Shown piece by piece: positions 40,647 to 51,883 of a stretch of 64,000 nucleotides of DNA. The stretch comes from Novosphingopyxis iocasae (lineage in GTDB: Bacteria > Pseudomonadota > Alphaproteobacteria > Sphingomonadales > Sphingomonadaceae). Made by a program: the position numbers and the translations under genes. Positions within the stretch are counted from its first letter, which is position 1, and each line of letters opens with the position of its first letter. The stretch lies in the NCBI RefSeq assembly GCF_014334095.1, contig NZ_CP060495.1:209001-273000 (forward strand). Direction: 5' to 3'. Below the pieces are notes generated by a model. That model was not told where the DNA came from. It saw nothing but the letters and a program-made list of their open reading frames with translations, and ran no database searches.

Positions 40647-42543
40647 GCGGAGGGTTCTTCGACGCTGGGCCACGGCACTATGCGCTGCATCGCTGCTGGC
40701 GATCGGTTTGCCGTTGGCGGCGCAGGATGAAAACTCACCCGCGCAAAACTCTCTGGCTGCGGCAGAACGCTTCGCTGCCGCGCAGAATGATCGCGCGGCG
40801 CGGGTGGAACTGCTCAACGCGGTGCAGAAAGATCCGGACTGGGCACCCGCGCGCGTCGCGCTTGCCGAAATAAGCCTGCGTCTGGCGGACCCGGACAGCG
40901 CCGATGCCGCCTTGCGCAAGGCGATCGATCTTGGCGCCAGCCCCGCACAGCTCCGGCATTTGCTGGGCGAGACCTATCGGCAGCAGCGCCGCTATGATGA
41001 GGCGCTCAGTCAGCTGGAAGCCGCCGACATCGCGCCTGAACATCGCGCGGAGGCGGCCCGCTACGCCGGTCGCACCTATCAGGACCTTGGGAATGCAGAC
41101 TCGGCGCGTGCCGCGTTCGACCGGGCTCTGGCGCTGGGCGATCCGGGCGCCGAATTGTGGACCGATATCGGCCGCTTCCGGCTGGCGCGGCGCGACATAG
41201 CGGGGGCGGCGGATGCGGCGGAGCGCGCGGTTGCCATCGATGGCCGTAATGCCGGTGCGCTGGGCCTGTGCGGTGAAACCGTGCGCGCGCAGTTCGGTCT
41301 GGCCGCAGCGCTGCCCTGGTTCGAGCAGGGGCTGCGCGCAAGTCCGGACGATATCGCGCTGCTGGAAGCTTATGGCGCGACGCTCGGCGATCTGGGTCGG
41401 CACCGGGAGATGCTGGCCGTGGCGCGCCGTATCGTGGCGCTGCAGCCGGGCAATCCGAACGGCTATTTCATGCAGGCGGTGATCGCGGCGCGCGCGCATG
41501 AATTTGGGCTTGCGAAGCGCCTGATCGGTCTGACCGACGGGCAGATGAACACCGTCCCGGCGATGCTGCTGCTGAGCGGCAGCGTGGAATATGGCCTCGA
41601 AAACGATCTGCTGGCCGCAGAATATTGGGGGCGACTGGCCGAGATGCAGCCACTCAATCGAACCGCGGCAGCGCTGGCGGCGCGCGCGCTCTATCGCGCC
41701 GGCGATGCGGCCGGGGCGGCGCAGATGCTGCCCGTCGATGCTGCGAGCGATACGGGCAGCTATGGCGAATGGGTGCTCGCGCGCAGCTTCGAAGCGCTTG
41801 GGAATCGCGATGCGGCAATGGCAATGCTGAACCGCGCGCAGGTGCCGGGTTCGGGCGCGGCGGTACTGCCAGGATCCGGCGCAGGACCGGCGGCGGATGT
41901 CAGAGCACGGATCGCCGCAGGCGACTTTGCTGGCGCACGATCGGTTGCCCAGACACTCGCCGAGCGCAACCCGGGGGTGGCGGACGCGCAGATCCTGCTG
42001 GGCGATGTGTTGGCGGAGCAAGGCGATGCGCGCGGCGCGATGGCCGCTTATGGCCGCGCCGCCGCGCTGGATTTCAGCCCATCGCTGATGCAGCGCATGG
42101 TAGCCATGGCCCGCGCCGTGGGGGACGAAGACGCCGCGCTGGGGGTGCTCGTGCGCTTCCTGCAAGCAAATCCCGCCAGCCTTCCGGCGCGCCGCCTTCT
42201 GGCAGAGACCTATCTGGCGGCAGGCGCAAACGAAGCTGCCGCTGCGCTCTATCGCGATCTGATTGCCGTGATCGGCCCCAATGATGCCATGCTGCACGCG
42301 GGATATGCGCGTGCCTTATCGGGCGCAGGGCGAGCGGACGCGGCGCTGGACCAGGCCCGCCGAGCCTATCGCGTGCAGCCGGGCAATCCCGAAGTCGTAC
42401 ACATCTACGGCTATGTGGCGCTGCAGGCGGGCGAGCACGAGGAAGCGCGCGAGATTCTGAAAAAAGCGGTGGCGATGTTGCCGGACAATCCGCTCGCCCG
42501 CCGCCATCTGACAATGGCCGAAGCGGCGCTGCGCAAGGACTAG
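40630..42543 (+). CDS. Exported TPR-repeat protein (PrsT-like)
   Basis: 637 residues. A twin-Arg/Sec-like signal (RRWATALCAASLLAIGLPLAAQ) precedes about fourteen TPR-type units, for example WAPARVALAEISLRLADPDSA, ILLGDVLAEQGDARGAMAAY and HIYGYVALQAGEHEEAREIL, running to the C-terminus. No lipobox is present. It overlaps the prsR end by 17 bases. PrsT proteins of the PEP-CTERM system are usually longer, so this is a shorter relative. A periplasmic role in exopolysaccharide export or assembly is inferred from context. Confidence 0.8.
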   Translation: MNCRPERRVLRRWATALCAASLLAIGLPLAAQDENSPAQNSLAAAERFAAAQNDRAARVELLNAVQKDPDWAPARVALAEISLRLADPDSADAALRKAIDLGASPAQLRHLLGETYRQQRRYDEALSQLEAADIAPEHRAEAARYAGRTYQDLGNADSARAAFDRALALGDPGAELWTDIGRFRLARRDIAGAADAAERAVAIDGRNAGALGLCGETVRAQFGLAAALPWFEQGLRASPDDIALLEAYGATLGDLGRHREMLAVARRIVALQPGNPNGYFMQAVIAARAHEFGLAKRLIGLTDGQMNTVPAMLLLSGSVEYGLENDLLAAEYWGRLAEMQPLNRTAAALAARALYRAGDAAGAAQMLPVDAASDTGSYGEWVLARSFEALGNRDAAMAMLNRAQVPGSGAAVLPGSGAGPAADVRARIAAGDFAGARSVAQTLAERNPGVADAQILLGDVLAEQGDARGAMAAYGRAAALDFSPSLMQRMVAMARAVGDEDAALGVLVRFLQANPASLPARRLLAETYLAAGANEAAAALYRDLIAVIGPNDAMLHAGYARALSGAGRADAALDQARRAYRVQPGNPEVVHIYGYVALQAGEHEEAREILKKAVAMLPDNPLARRHLTMAEAALRKD

Positions 42544-42881
42544 GCGTTCTCGCTGAGGTCCGCAAAATCGATGTCGAGCAGGTCCATCTGCGCTTTCACC
42601 GGCGGCCAGGTTTCGCTGAGAAACCGTGCCCGCTCGATCTGCCGCAGCTTTTCGCGCGCGCCATCCGCCACGAACAAGCCGATCCCGCGCTTCACCTCGA
42701 CCAGATCCTGGTCCTGAAACGTCTGATAAGCCTTGGCGACAGTCAGCGGATTGGCGCCCTGGTCCGCGGCGAAGCTGCGCACGGAGGGAAGGGCATCGCC
42801 GTCCCGGTAAGTACCATCGAGAATTGATGCGGCAATCACATCGCGCAGGCGAAGATAGACGGGTTTCTGGGAATCGGGCAT
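42540..42881 (-). CDS. GntR family regulator, YtrA type
   Basis: 113 residues. The winged HTH is typical of the short YtrA subgroup: PVYLRLRDVIAASILDGTY, DGDALPSVRSFAADQGANPLTVAKAYQ and LVEVKRGIGLFVADGARE. A short helical tail (QIERARFLSETWPPVKAQMD) serves as dimer arm. YtrA regulators normally control a neighbouring ABC transporter; none is adjacent here, as it is convergent with the TPR gene (4-base overlap of stops) and followed upstream by a repeat. Confidence 0.87.
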   Translation of the reverse strand: MPDSQKPVYLRLRDVIAASILDGTYRDGDALPSVRSFAADQGANPLTVAKAYQTFQDQDLVEVKRGIGLFVADGAREKLRQIERARFLSETWPPVKAQMDLLDIDFADLSENA

Positions 42882-42975
42882 GACTGGATCAGTGCCATAA
42901 GACAGTAGGGCGGGTCAAGGGCGCGGGTGATGCAGCCCGCGCATTACAGCGGTCTATTAGAAGCCCGAATCGCCG

Positions 42976-43066
42976 TCCGTTCGGGCTGAACCTGTCGAAG
43001 CCCCGCCCTTTCTTCTCCATCGCGCGCCGAGAAGAACAGTATTTCGACAGGCTCAGTACGAACGGT
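42976..43066. repeat. Dispersed palindromic repeat between GntR and nitroreductase genes
   Basis: Arms CCGTTCGGGCTGAACCTG (42977 on) followed by TCGAAG, and TTTCGACAGGCTCAGTACGA (43042 on), are inverted copies. An inner short inverted pair CTTCTTCTC/GAGAAGAA... lies in the loop. Same family as the copies at 9252, 17587 and 49171. Confidence 0.78.
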
Positions 43067-43085
43067 GCTGTTGTTCAAAAGGGGC

Positions 43086-43667
43086 TTATCCCTCCCAGAC
43101 GCTCACCACATCGTCCAATGCGGGCCGCGGCCGTTCTTCCATTTCCGTGCCGGGCGACCCCAAGAACAGGATTCCCGCGATCTTTCCGCCCTGGGGCGCG
43201 AAGACTTCGGTCACCAGCGGATCGGTGCTCGCCCAGCCGGTGATCCAGCCGCTGACATAGCCACTGGCATTGGCGGCGTGGCACAGGTTCATCACCGCCG
43301 CGCCGCAGCTCAGTTCCTGTTCCCAGCGGGGGATTTTAGCACTTTCGACCGGCGCGAAGCTGGCGACCATGATCGCTGCGTCGTAATCGGCCATCTGGCA
43401 AGCCGCCTCCACGGAGGCATCGCGCGCGTCCGGATTGGCGGTGCGGAAGGCGCGGTCCAACAGCGCGCGGAAGGCGGGGCGAGCCTCGTCCGGCACGATC
43501 GTAAAGCGCCACGGTGCCAGCTTGCCGTGATCGGGCGAGCGCGCGGCGATCGCTGCAAATTCGCGCATTTCGGCAGTGTCCGGACGCTTGCCCGCCATCT
43601 CGCGTGGCTTGGCCGAGCGGCGCGTGGTCAAGTATTTGAGCGGGCTGGAAAGATCGTTGAAGGTCAT
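43086..43667 (-). CDS. Nitroreductase family protein (YdjA-like)
   Basis: 193-residue FMN-dependent NAD(P)H oxidoreductase. The family blocks LTTRRSAKPREM (N-terminal FMN contact), ARSPDHGKLAPWRFTIV and the C-terminal FLGSPG (GxxG flavin loop) match the small single-domain YdjA group. ATG 43667 is used; an upstream extension to 43748 has no ribosome site and would run into the POT gene leader. Physiological substrate unknown. Confidence 0.83.
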   Translation of the reverse strand: MTFNDLSSPLKYLTTRRSAKPREMAGKRPDTAEMREFAAIAARSPDHGKLAPWRFTIVPDEARPAFRALLDRAFRTANPDARDASVEAACQMADYDAAIMVASFAPVESAKIPRWEQELSCGAAVMNLCHAANASGYVSGWITGWASTDPLVTEVFAPQGGKIAGILFLGSPGTEMEERPRPALDDVVSVWEG

Positions 43668-43795
43668 GGGCCCAAGGTGGGCGCGCGGTAACGTTTCGGC
43701 AACAATGTTCTTCACAGCCGCAATTTTTGCGTTAGGTTGCGCCGCCATATGGCCCGCGCGCAGACGGGTGTGTTTGATTGGAAGAGGGGTTCGGA

Positions 43796-45649
43796 GTGGG
43801 TTTCAAAGCTGTCGGATTGTGGAACGAGAGTGACTGGATCGCGGCATGCGGTTCCCTCGCTCTGATCGTTTTTCTGGCGATTGGCGCGTACGCCGTCACA
43901 CAACCCAAGAAGGAATTTGCAGGCCATCCAAAGGGTCTGTACGTTCTCTTCTTCGCCGAAATGTGGGAGCGTTTCTCCTATTACGGCATGCGGGCGCTGC
44001 TGACGCTCTATCTCGTCAAGCACTGGCTTTACTCAGATGGGCAGGCGACCATTATCTATGGCGCCTATACCAGCCTGGTTTACATCACCCCCGTCCTCGG
44101 CGGCTGGCTGGCCGACCGTTATCTCGGGCAGCGCAAGGCGGTGCTTTTCGGCGCGGTACTGCTTACGATCGGCCATTTCTTCATGGCCTTCGAAGGCGAT
44201 GCGGGCGCAGGCTATCAGAACAATCCCGCGATCAACGTCTTCTGGCTGGCGCTGGCCTTCATCATCGTCGGCTCGGGCTTCCTGAAAGCCAACATCTCGG
44301 TGATCGTCGGGCAGCTTTATCCGCGCACCGACATCCGCCGCGATGGCGCCTACACCATTTTCTACATGGGCATTAATGTCGGCGCCGCGATCGGCACGAT
44401 CATCGCGGGTTATCTCGGCGAGACGATCGGCTGGTCCTACGGCTTTGGTGCTGCAGGCATCGGCATGCTGCTGGGCCTGATCGTGTTCGTGATCGGCAAG
44501 CCGCTTCTGCTGGGCAATGGCGAACCGCCCGTGCCTTCGCGTCTGAAGTCGAAGGTCGTGGGCTTGAACCTGGAATGGTTCCTGTACCTCGCCGGTTTCG
44601 TCGGTGTCGCGATCATCTGGGCGCTGATCCAGTTCCAGGACGCCGTGGGTTGGATCTTGCTGGTCTCCGGGATCATGCTGCTGGCCTATGTGCTTCAGCA
44701 GGCACTGTATCATCTCAAGGACGAGAACGGGCAGGTCAGCAATGGCTCCACCCGTTCGCTATTCTATGCGGGCTTCGGCGTGCTACTGGCGATGGCCGCC
44801 TGGATGATTATCCAGGAGGGCACGGATACGGTTGCGGGCATTGCGGCCGTCGTTGGTCTTGGTCTGGTTGCAGCGGCTTGCATCGGTGAGGCGCGCAAGT
44901 CGACGAACCATGCTCGTGACCGGGTGTTTGCGATGATTTTCTTCATCCTGCTGATGCCGGTCTTTTGGGGCCTGTTCGAACAGGCGGGCGGTTCGGTGAA
45001 CCTGTTCACCGATCGCTATGTCGATCGTGCGGGTGTGCCGACGTCGCTGTTCCAGTCGATCAACCCGATCTACATCATCCTGCTCGGCCCGGTCTTCGCT
45101 GCGCTTTGGCAGTGGCTGGGACGGCGCGGCTGGGAGCCGGCAACCCCGGCCAAGATGGGCCTGGGTATCATTCAGATGGGTCTGGCTTTCGTGGTGCTGG
45201 TGCTGGGCGCCAATGCCGCGGGCAGCGCGCTGGTGCCGGTGGTATTCATCTTCCTGTTCTATCTGCTTTCGACGACGGGGGAGCTCAGCCTGTCGCCGGT
45301 TGGCTTGTCGGCCATGAACCGTCTGTCGGTTCGTCATATGGCCAGCCTGATGATGGCGGCCTTCTTCTTCGGTACGGCGGGCGGCAACTACGTCGCGGGC
45401 TTCCTTGGCTCGATCATGGGTGAGGGCGAAGGCGGCGAGATCACGCGTGAGGGCGCGCTCGGCCTGTACTGGACGATGGGACTGACGGCGATTGGCATCG
45501 GTGTCGTTGTGGTGCTGGTCAATCCGCTGGTGAAGAAGCTGATGCATCTCGACACGCTGCGTGACGATGATGTCGGCGATGATTTGGAAGGTCAGGGTGA
45601 AGCCGGAGAGCCGCAGGCCGCCGGTATCCATCCGACCACACGCGACTGA
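43796..45649 (+). CDS. Proton-coupled oligopeptide transporter (POT/PTR family)
   Basis: 617 residues with about 13-14 membrane helices. The POT signature is clear: FFAEMWERFSYYGMRALLTLYL (E-x-x-E-R-F-x-Y-Y-G) near residue 50, GGWLADRYLGQRKAV, GSGFLKANISVIVGQLY and YTIFYMGINVGAAIG, then FWGLFEQAGGSVNLF later. It imports di- or tripeptides with protons. GTG 43796 follows GAGGGG at six bases; TTG 43778 is less likely. It sits directly before two amidohydrolase genes on the same strand, so peptide uptake and hydrolysis may be linked. Confidence 0.9.
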   Translation: MGFKAVGLWNESDWIAACGSLALIVFLAIGAYAVTQPKKEFAGHPKGLYVLFFAEMWERFSYYGMRALLTLYLVKHWLYSDGQATIIYGAYTSLVYITPVLGGWLADRYLGQRKAVLFGAVLLTIGHFFMAFEGDAGAGYQNNPAINVFWLALAFIIVGSGFLKANISVIVGQLYPRTDIRRDGAYTIFYMGINVGAAIGTIIAGYLGETIGWSYGFGAAGIGMLLGLIVFVIGKPLLLGNGEPPVPSRLKSKVVGLNLEWFLYLAGFVGVAIIWALIQFQDAVGWILLVSGIMLLAYVLQQALYHLKDENGQVSNGSTRSLFYAGFGVLLAMAAWMIIQEGTDTVAGIAAVVGLGLVAAACIGEARKSTNHARDRVFAMIFFILLMPVFWGLFEQAGGSVNLFTDRYVDRAGVPTSLFQSINPIYIILLGPVFAALWQWLGRRGWEPATPAKMGLGIIQMGLAFVVLVLGANAAGSALVPVVFIFLFYLLSTTGELSLSPVGLSAMNRLSVRHMASLMMAAFFFGTAGGNYVAGFLGSIMGEGEGGEITREGALGLYWTMGLTAIGIGVVVVLVNPLVKKLMHLDTLRDDDVGDDLEGQGEAGEPQAAGIHPTTRD

Positions 45650-45665
45650 TAAGGGGTAAGCAGGG

Positions 45666-47057
45666 GTGAAAAATTGGGGGCTCGCGGGCACGTTGCTGCT
45701 CGCTCTGGGGGGCTGCGCCGCGGCCGGTAACGGTCCGGCAACGGCATCGGGCACAAGCGCGGAGCAGCGGCCCACCGCGCTTGCCGAAGGGGAGGCGCCC
45801 TTCGCCTCCACCTACCGCGCATACCCGTCCTCGCCGACAGTGGTGCGAAACGTCACGCTATTCGACGGTGAGGGCGCGCGGATCGACAACGCCTCCATCG
45901 TCATGAGCGGCGGAGAGATCGTTGGCGTCGGCGCAGGCGATATGGCCGCGCCTGCCGGGGCGATCGAGATCGACGGGACGGGCAAGTTCGTGACGCCGGG
46001 CATCATCGACGTGCACAGCCATCTTGGCGTCTATCCTAGTCCTAGCGTCGAAGCGCATTCGGACGGGAACGAAGCCACCGATCCGCTTACCCCCGATGTT
46101 TGGGCCGAACATAGCGTCTGGCCGCAGGACCCCGGTTTCAGCCGGGCCATGGCCAATGGTGGCATCACCTCGCTGCAGATCCTGCCCGGTTCGGCGAACC
46201 TGGTCGGCGGGCGTTCGGTGACGCTGAAAAACGTCTATTCGCGCACCGTGCAGGGCATGAAGTTCCCGGGCGCGCCCTATGGCTTCAAGATGGCCTGCGG
46301 GGAAAACCCCAAGCGCGTCTACGGCAGCCGCGGTCGCAAGCCCTCTACCCGCATGGGCAATCTGGCGGTGGACCGGCAGATGTGGGCCGATGCGCGCGGA
46401 TACCGTGCGAACAAGGATCATAAATATGATCTCGCCAAGGAAACGCTGACCGGCGTTCTCGACGGCGAGATCTTGGTGCACAACCATTGCTACCGCGCCG
46501 ATGAGATGGCGCAGGTGATCGATATGGCCAAGGAAGCGGGCTACAAGGTCACCGCCTTCCATCACGCGGTCGAAAGCTACAAGATCGCCGATATTCTGCG
46601 CGATAACGACATTTGCTCCGCGGTCTGGGCGGATTGGTGGGGCTTCAAGATGGAAGCCTATGACGCGATTCCCGAGAACGCGGCGCTGCTGCAGAATTCG
46701 AACGCCTGCGTCATCATCCACTCGGATGATGAAAACGGCATCCAGCGCCTGAACCAGGAAGCAGCCAAGGCGCTTGCCGATGGACGGCGCATGGGTATCG
46801 ACATATCGGACGCCACCGCGATCCGCTGGCTCACCTACAACGCTGCCAAGGCGCTGGGCATCGAGGAGATGACCGGCAGTCTGAAGCCCGGCAAGATGGC
46901 CGATGTAGTGCTGTGGAACGGCAACCCCCTCAGCGTCTATTCGCGTCCGGAAAAGGTGTGGGTCGACGGCGCGCTCCTCTACGATGCGGACGATCCATCG
47001 CGCCGTCCGGTGAGCGATTTCGAACTCGGTCAGCCCGGATCGGGAGACGTGAAATGA
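45666..47057 (+). CDS. Amidohydrolase family lipoprotein, catalytic-type copy
   Basis: 463 residues. A lipobox-like signal (LLLALGGC, Cys17) follows a GTG start 16 bases after the POT gene. The metal site is intact: DVHSHLG (HxH) near residue 118, further His in VHNHCYRADE and TAFHHAVES, and an acid in CVIIHSDDEN. The C-terminal GSLKPGKMADVVLWNGNPLS is typical of imidazolonepropionase-like amidohydrolases. It probably hydrolyses a small amide or peptide in the periplasm. The stop overlaps the next, related gene (ATGA). Confidence 0.87.
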   Translation: MKNWGLAGTLLLALGGCAAAGNGPATASGTSAEQRPTALAEGEAPFASTYRAYPSSPTVVRNVTLFDGEGARIDNASIVMSGGEIVGVGAGDMAAPAGAIEIDGTGKFVTPGIIDVHSHLGVYPSPSVEAHSDGNEATDPLTPDVWAEHSVWPQDPGFSRAMANGGITSLQILPGSANLVGGRSVTLKNVYSRTVQGMKFPGAPYGFKMACGENPKRVYGSRGRKPSTRMGNLAVDRQMWADARGYRANKDHKYDLAKETLTGVLDGEILVHNHCYRADEMAQVIDMAKEAGYKVTAFHHAVESYKIADILRDNDICSAVWADWWGFKMEAYDAIPENAALLQNSNACVIIHSDDENGIQRLNQEAAKALADGRRMGIDISDATAIRWLTYNAAKALGIEEMTGSLKPGKMADVVLWNGNPLSVYSRPEKVWVDGALLYDADDPSRRPVSDFELGQPGSGDVK

Positions 47058-48448
47058 GCCGCCCGTTCATGGCCAAAGCCGCCGCGATCGCCGCTGCTTT
47101 GCTCGCCACAGCGTCGCCGCTTGCCGCCCAGACCTATGCCATCACCAACGCGAAGATGGTGGCTGGAGACGGCAGCGCGCCGGTCGACGGTGCCACTGTG
47201 GTGATCCGCGACGGGCGCATCGTGGCGGCCGGCACCGGCGTCGCCGTGCCCGCAGGCGCGGAGACGATCGATGCGGGCGGCAAATATGTGACGCCGGGCC
47301 TGTTCGCAGGATTCAGCCGCGTCGGCCTGTCGGAGGTGGATGCGGTCTCTTCCACCAACGATACCCGCGCCAATGATTCGCCGTTCAACGCCTCGATCGA
47401 CGTTGCGCCGGCGATCAACCCGACGAGCACCGCTTTCGGTGTCAGCCGCGCCGCCGGGGTCACCCGAGCGGTCGTCTCGCCCGCCAGCGCCACCAGCATC
47501 TTTGCCGGACAGGGCGCGCTCGTGGACCTGGGCGACGATTATGACGCGGTCACCGTGCCGCGCGCCTTCCAGTTCGCCGAGATGGGCGAGGCCGGTGCGC
47601 GCGAGGCCGGCGGCAGCCGCGCAGCGACGCATGCGCTGTTCCGCAACGCGCTGCGCGAGGCGCGCGATTTCGGTAACCGCGCGAACATTCGTGGCGGCGG
47701 CAGCGCCCCTGTGGAAGGACAATCGCTGTCCAGCGTCTCGCCTGACCTGCGCATGCTGGAAAGCAATGCCGAGCGGCCGCAGGACGTACTGCTCACCCGC
47801 TTCGATGCCGCCGCACTGGTGCCGGTGGTGCGCGGCACCCAGCCGCTGCTGGTGCATGTCGAAAGCGCCAACGATATCCTGCGAGTGCTGGACCTGAAGC
47901 GCGAATTTGCGAACCTGAAGCTCGTGCTCGTGGGCGCGAGCGAAGGCTGGCGCGTGGCGGATCGCATCGCCGCATCGGGCGTGCCCGTTATCGCCTCGGC
48001 GCTCAATGATCTGCCCGCTTCGTTCGAGAAGCTGGCGGCCACGCAGTCCAATGTCGGGCGGATGCGCGATGCCGGCGTGAAAGTAGCGATCGGCATGATC
48101 GATGATGAGGATGCGCATCAGCTGCGCTACGCCCCGCAATATGCGGGCAACCTCGTCGGCCTGCAAAAGGTGCCGGGCGCCACGGGCCTGACCTGGGATG
48201 AAGCGTTCGCGGCCATCAGCGGCGATGTTGCCGACATTATGGGCGTGGGCGACCGCATGGGCCATCTGCGTGCTGGTGCTGCGGGCGATGTCGTCCTGTG
48301 GTCCGGCGATCCGCTGGAGCTGAGTTCGACGCCCGAGCGCGTCTGGATCGACGGCGTCGAACAGTCGCTCGACAACCGTCAGGCGCGTCTGCGCGAACGC
48401 TATCGCAACCCGCAGGAAGGCGTGTTGCCCAAGGCTTACGACCACTGA
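47054..48448 (+). CDS. Amidohydrolase-fold protein lacking metal ligands (likely pseudoenzyme)
   Basis: 464 residues with a Sec signal (AAAIAAALLATASPLAAQ). It keeps the fold landmarks: the beta-sandwich IRDGRIVAAGTGVAVP, the VTPGLF strand and the C-terminal HLRAGAAGDVVLWSGDPLEL. Where family members have DxHxH it reads GLFAGFSRVGLSE, so the HxH pair is gone; the later FHH motif is replaced by VLVGASEG. One His remains in LLVHVES. It is translationally coupled to the intact copy upstream, which suggests a partner or scaffold role. Confidence 0.82.
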   Translation: MSRPFMAKAAAIAAALLATASPLAAQTYAITNAKMVAGDGSAPVDGATVVIRDGRIVAAGTGVAVPAGAETIDAGGKYVTPGLFAGFSRVGLSEVDAVSSTNDTRANDSPFNASIDVAPAINPTSTAFGVSRAAGVTRAVVSPASATSIFAGQGALVDLGDDYDAVTVPRAFQFAEMGEAGAREAGGSRAATHALFRNALREARDFGNRANIRGGGSAPVEGQSLSSVSPDLRMLESNAERPQDVLLTRFDAAALVPVVRGTQPLLVHVESANDILRVLDLKREFANLKLVLVGASEGWRVADRIAASGVPVIASALNDLPASFEKLAATQSNVGRMRDAGVKVAIGMIDDEDAHQLRYAPQYAGNLVGLQKVPGATGLTWDEAFAAISGDVADIMGVGDRMGHLRAGAAGDVVLWSGDPLELSSTPERVWIDGVEQSLDNRQARLRERYRNPQEGVLPKAYDH

Positions 48449-48481
48449 TCGAAGGATAAATGCGATGAGGAGACTGATACA

Positions 48482-49147
48482 ATGACCACGCTCCTCATCG
48501 CCGCCATCGCCTTCGTCGGCACCCATTTCCTGATGAGCCATCCGCTGCGCGCACCGATGGTGCGGCTGCTCGGCAATTTCTTCTTCCTCGGCGCTTATTC
48601 GGCGGTCTCGATCGTCACACTGATCTGGATGATCCAGGCCTATAATGCCGTGCCGCCGGGCGAGGCGGCGTGGGCGGCGGGCGATCCGCTGTGGGCCGCT
48701 GCCACCGTGCTGATGTGGTTCGGATCGGTTCTGTTCGTCGGATCGCTGCTCGGCAATCCGGCTTTCCCTTATGTGATTGCAGGCGAGGCAGGGGGGCGGG
48801 GGCCCAAGGGCGTCTTCGCCATCACGCGCCACCCGATGATGTGGGGCATCGCTTTGTGGGGGATCGTCCACATCCTGATCGCGCCGCGGCCCGCGAACTT
48901 CGTGCTGAACGGCGCCATCATTGTCCTCGCACTTGTTGGCGCGGCGCTGCAGGACGGGAAGAAGAAGCGGCTGCTGGGCGATGCCTGGCGCAGCTGGGTC
49001 GCACGCACCAGCTACTTCCCCTTTGCGCGTGGTTTCGCGATGCCGGGCGCCACCGCACTGATCGGCGGCACGCTGCTGTGGCTGCTGGCGATGTACGGCC
49101 ACCGCTGGTTCGGGATCATGGGCGCGGGGGTTTTTCGGTGGCTGTGA
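48482..49147 (+). CDS. NnrU family membrane protein
   Basis: 221 residues with about six membrane helices. Family landmarks are LLIAAIAFVGTHFLMSHPLR at the start, LGAYSAVSIVTLIWMIQAY, and FAITRHPMMWGIALWGIVHIL in the middle (His-Pro in a methyltransferase-like membrane fold). NnrU was named from nitric oxide-related gene clusters, but many copies, like this one, lie apart from denitrification genes. No nitrite or nitric oxide reductase gene is nearby, so its role here is open. Confidence 0.85.
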   Translation: MTTLLIAAIAFVGTHFLMSHPLRAPMVRLLGNFFFLGAYSAVSIVTLIWMIQAYNAVPPGEAAWAAGDPLWAAATVLMWFGSVLFVGSLLGNPAFPYVIAGEAGGRGPKGVFAITRHPMMWGIALWGIVHILIAPRPANFVLNGAIIVLALVGAALQDGKKKRLLGDAWRSWVARTSYFPFARGFAMPGATALIGGTLLWLLAMYGHRWFGIMGAGVFRWL

Positions 49148-49170
49148 GGTTGCGCATCGACCGTTTCCGC

Positions 49171-49310
49171 AAGCCCTGAGCCTGTCGAAGGGCGGTTTTT
49201 TTTGAAGCGCCCGGGTGCACCCAATGCCGTAGTCCTGAGCCTGTCGGAGGACGCTTCTCCGGCACGGTCGCGCTATCCGGGCAGACGCCCTTCGACAGGC
49301 TCAGGGCTCA
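49171..49310. repeat. Composite palindromic repeat between NnrU and aldo/keto reductase genes
   Basis: Three arms: AGCCCTGAGCCTGTCGAAGG (49172), AGTCCTGAGCCTGTCGGAGG (49231) and the inverted CCCTTCGACAGGCTCAGGGC (49288). A T run (49196-49203) follows the first arm and another T run (49315-49320) follows the last. The element fills the gap between convergent genes and may terminate transcription in both directions. Confidence 0.8.
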
Positions 49311-49329
49311 CGCATTTTTTGGGTGAGCG

Positions 49330-51721
<2,392 letters not shown>

Positions 51722-51883
51722 GCGCTGTCTTCGGCTCCCTGCTGAACCGGTGGTGATAGGCGCGGTTGCGCCCAAGTCCAAGCAGCGCTGCTTGAGGGCG
51801 GGTAAAGCTGGGGTTGGGCACGCCCTCTCGCAATTCCGGCGGCGCGAGGGTAAGAGCGGCGCCGACCAGCCAAGGGAGAGTTT

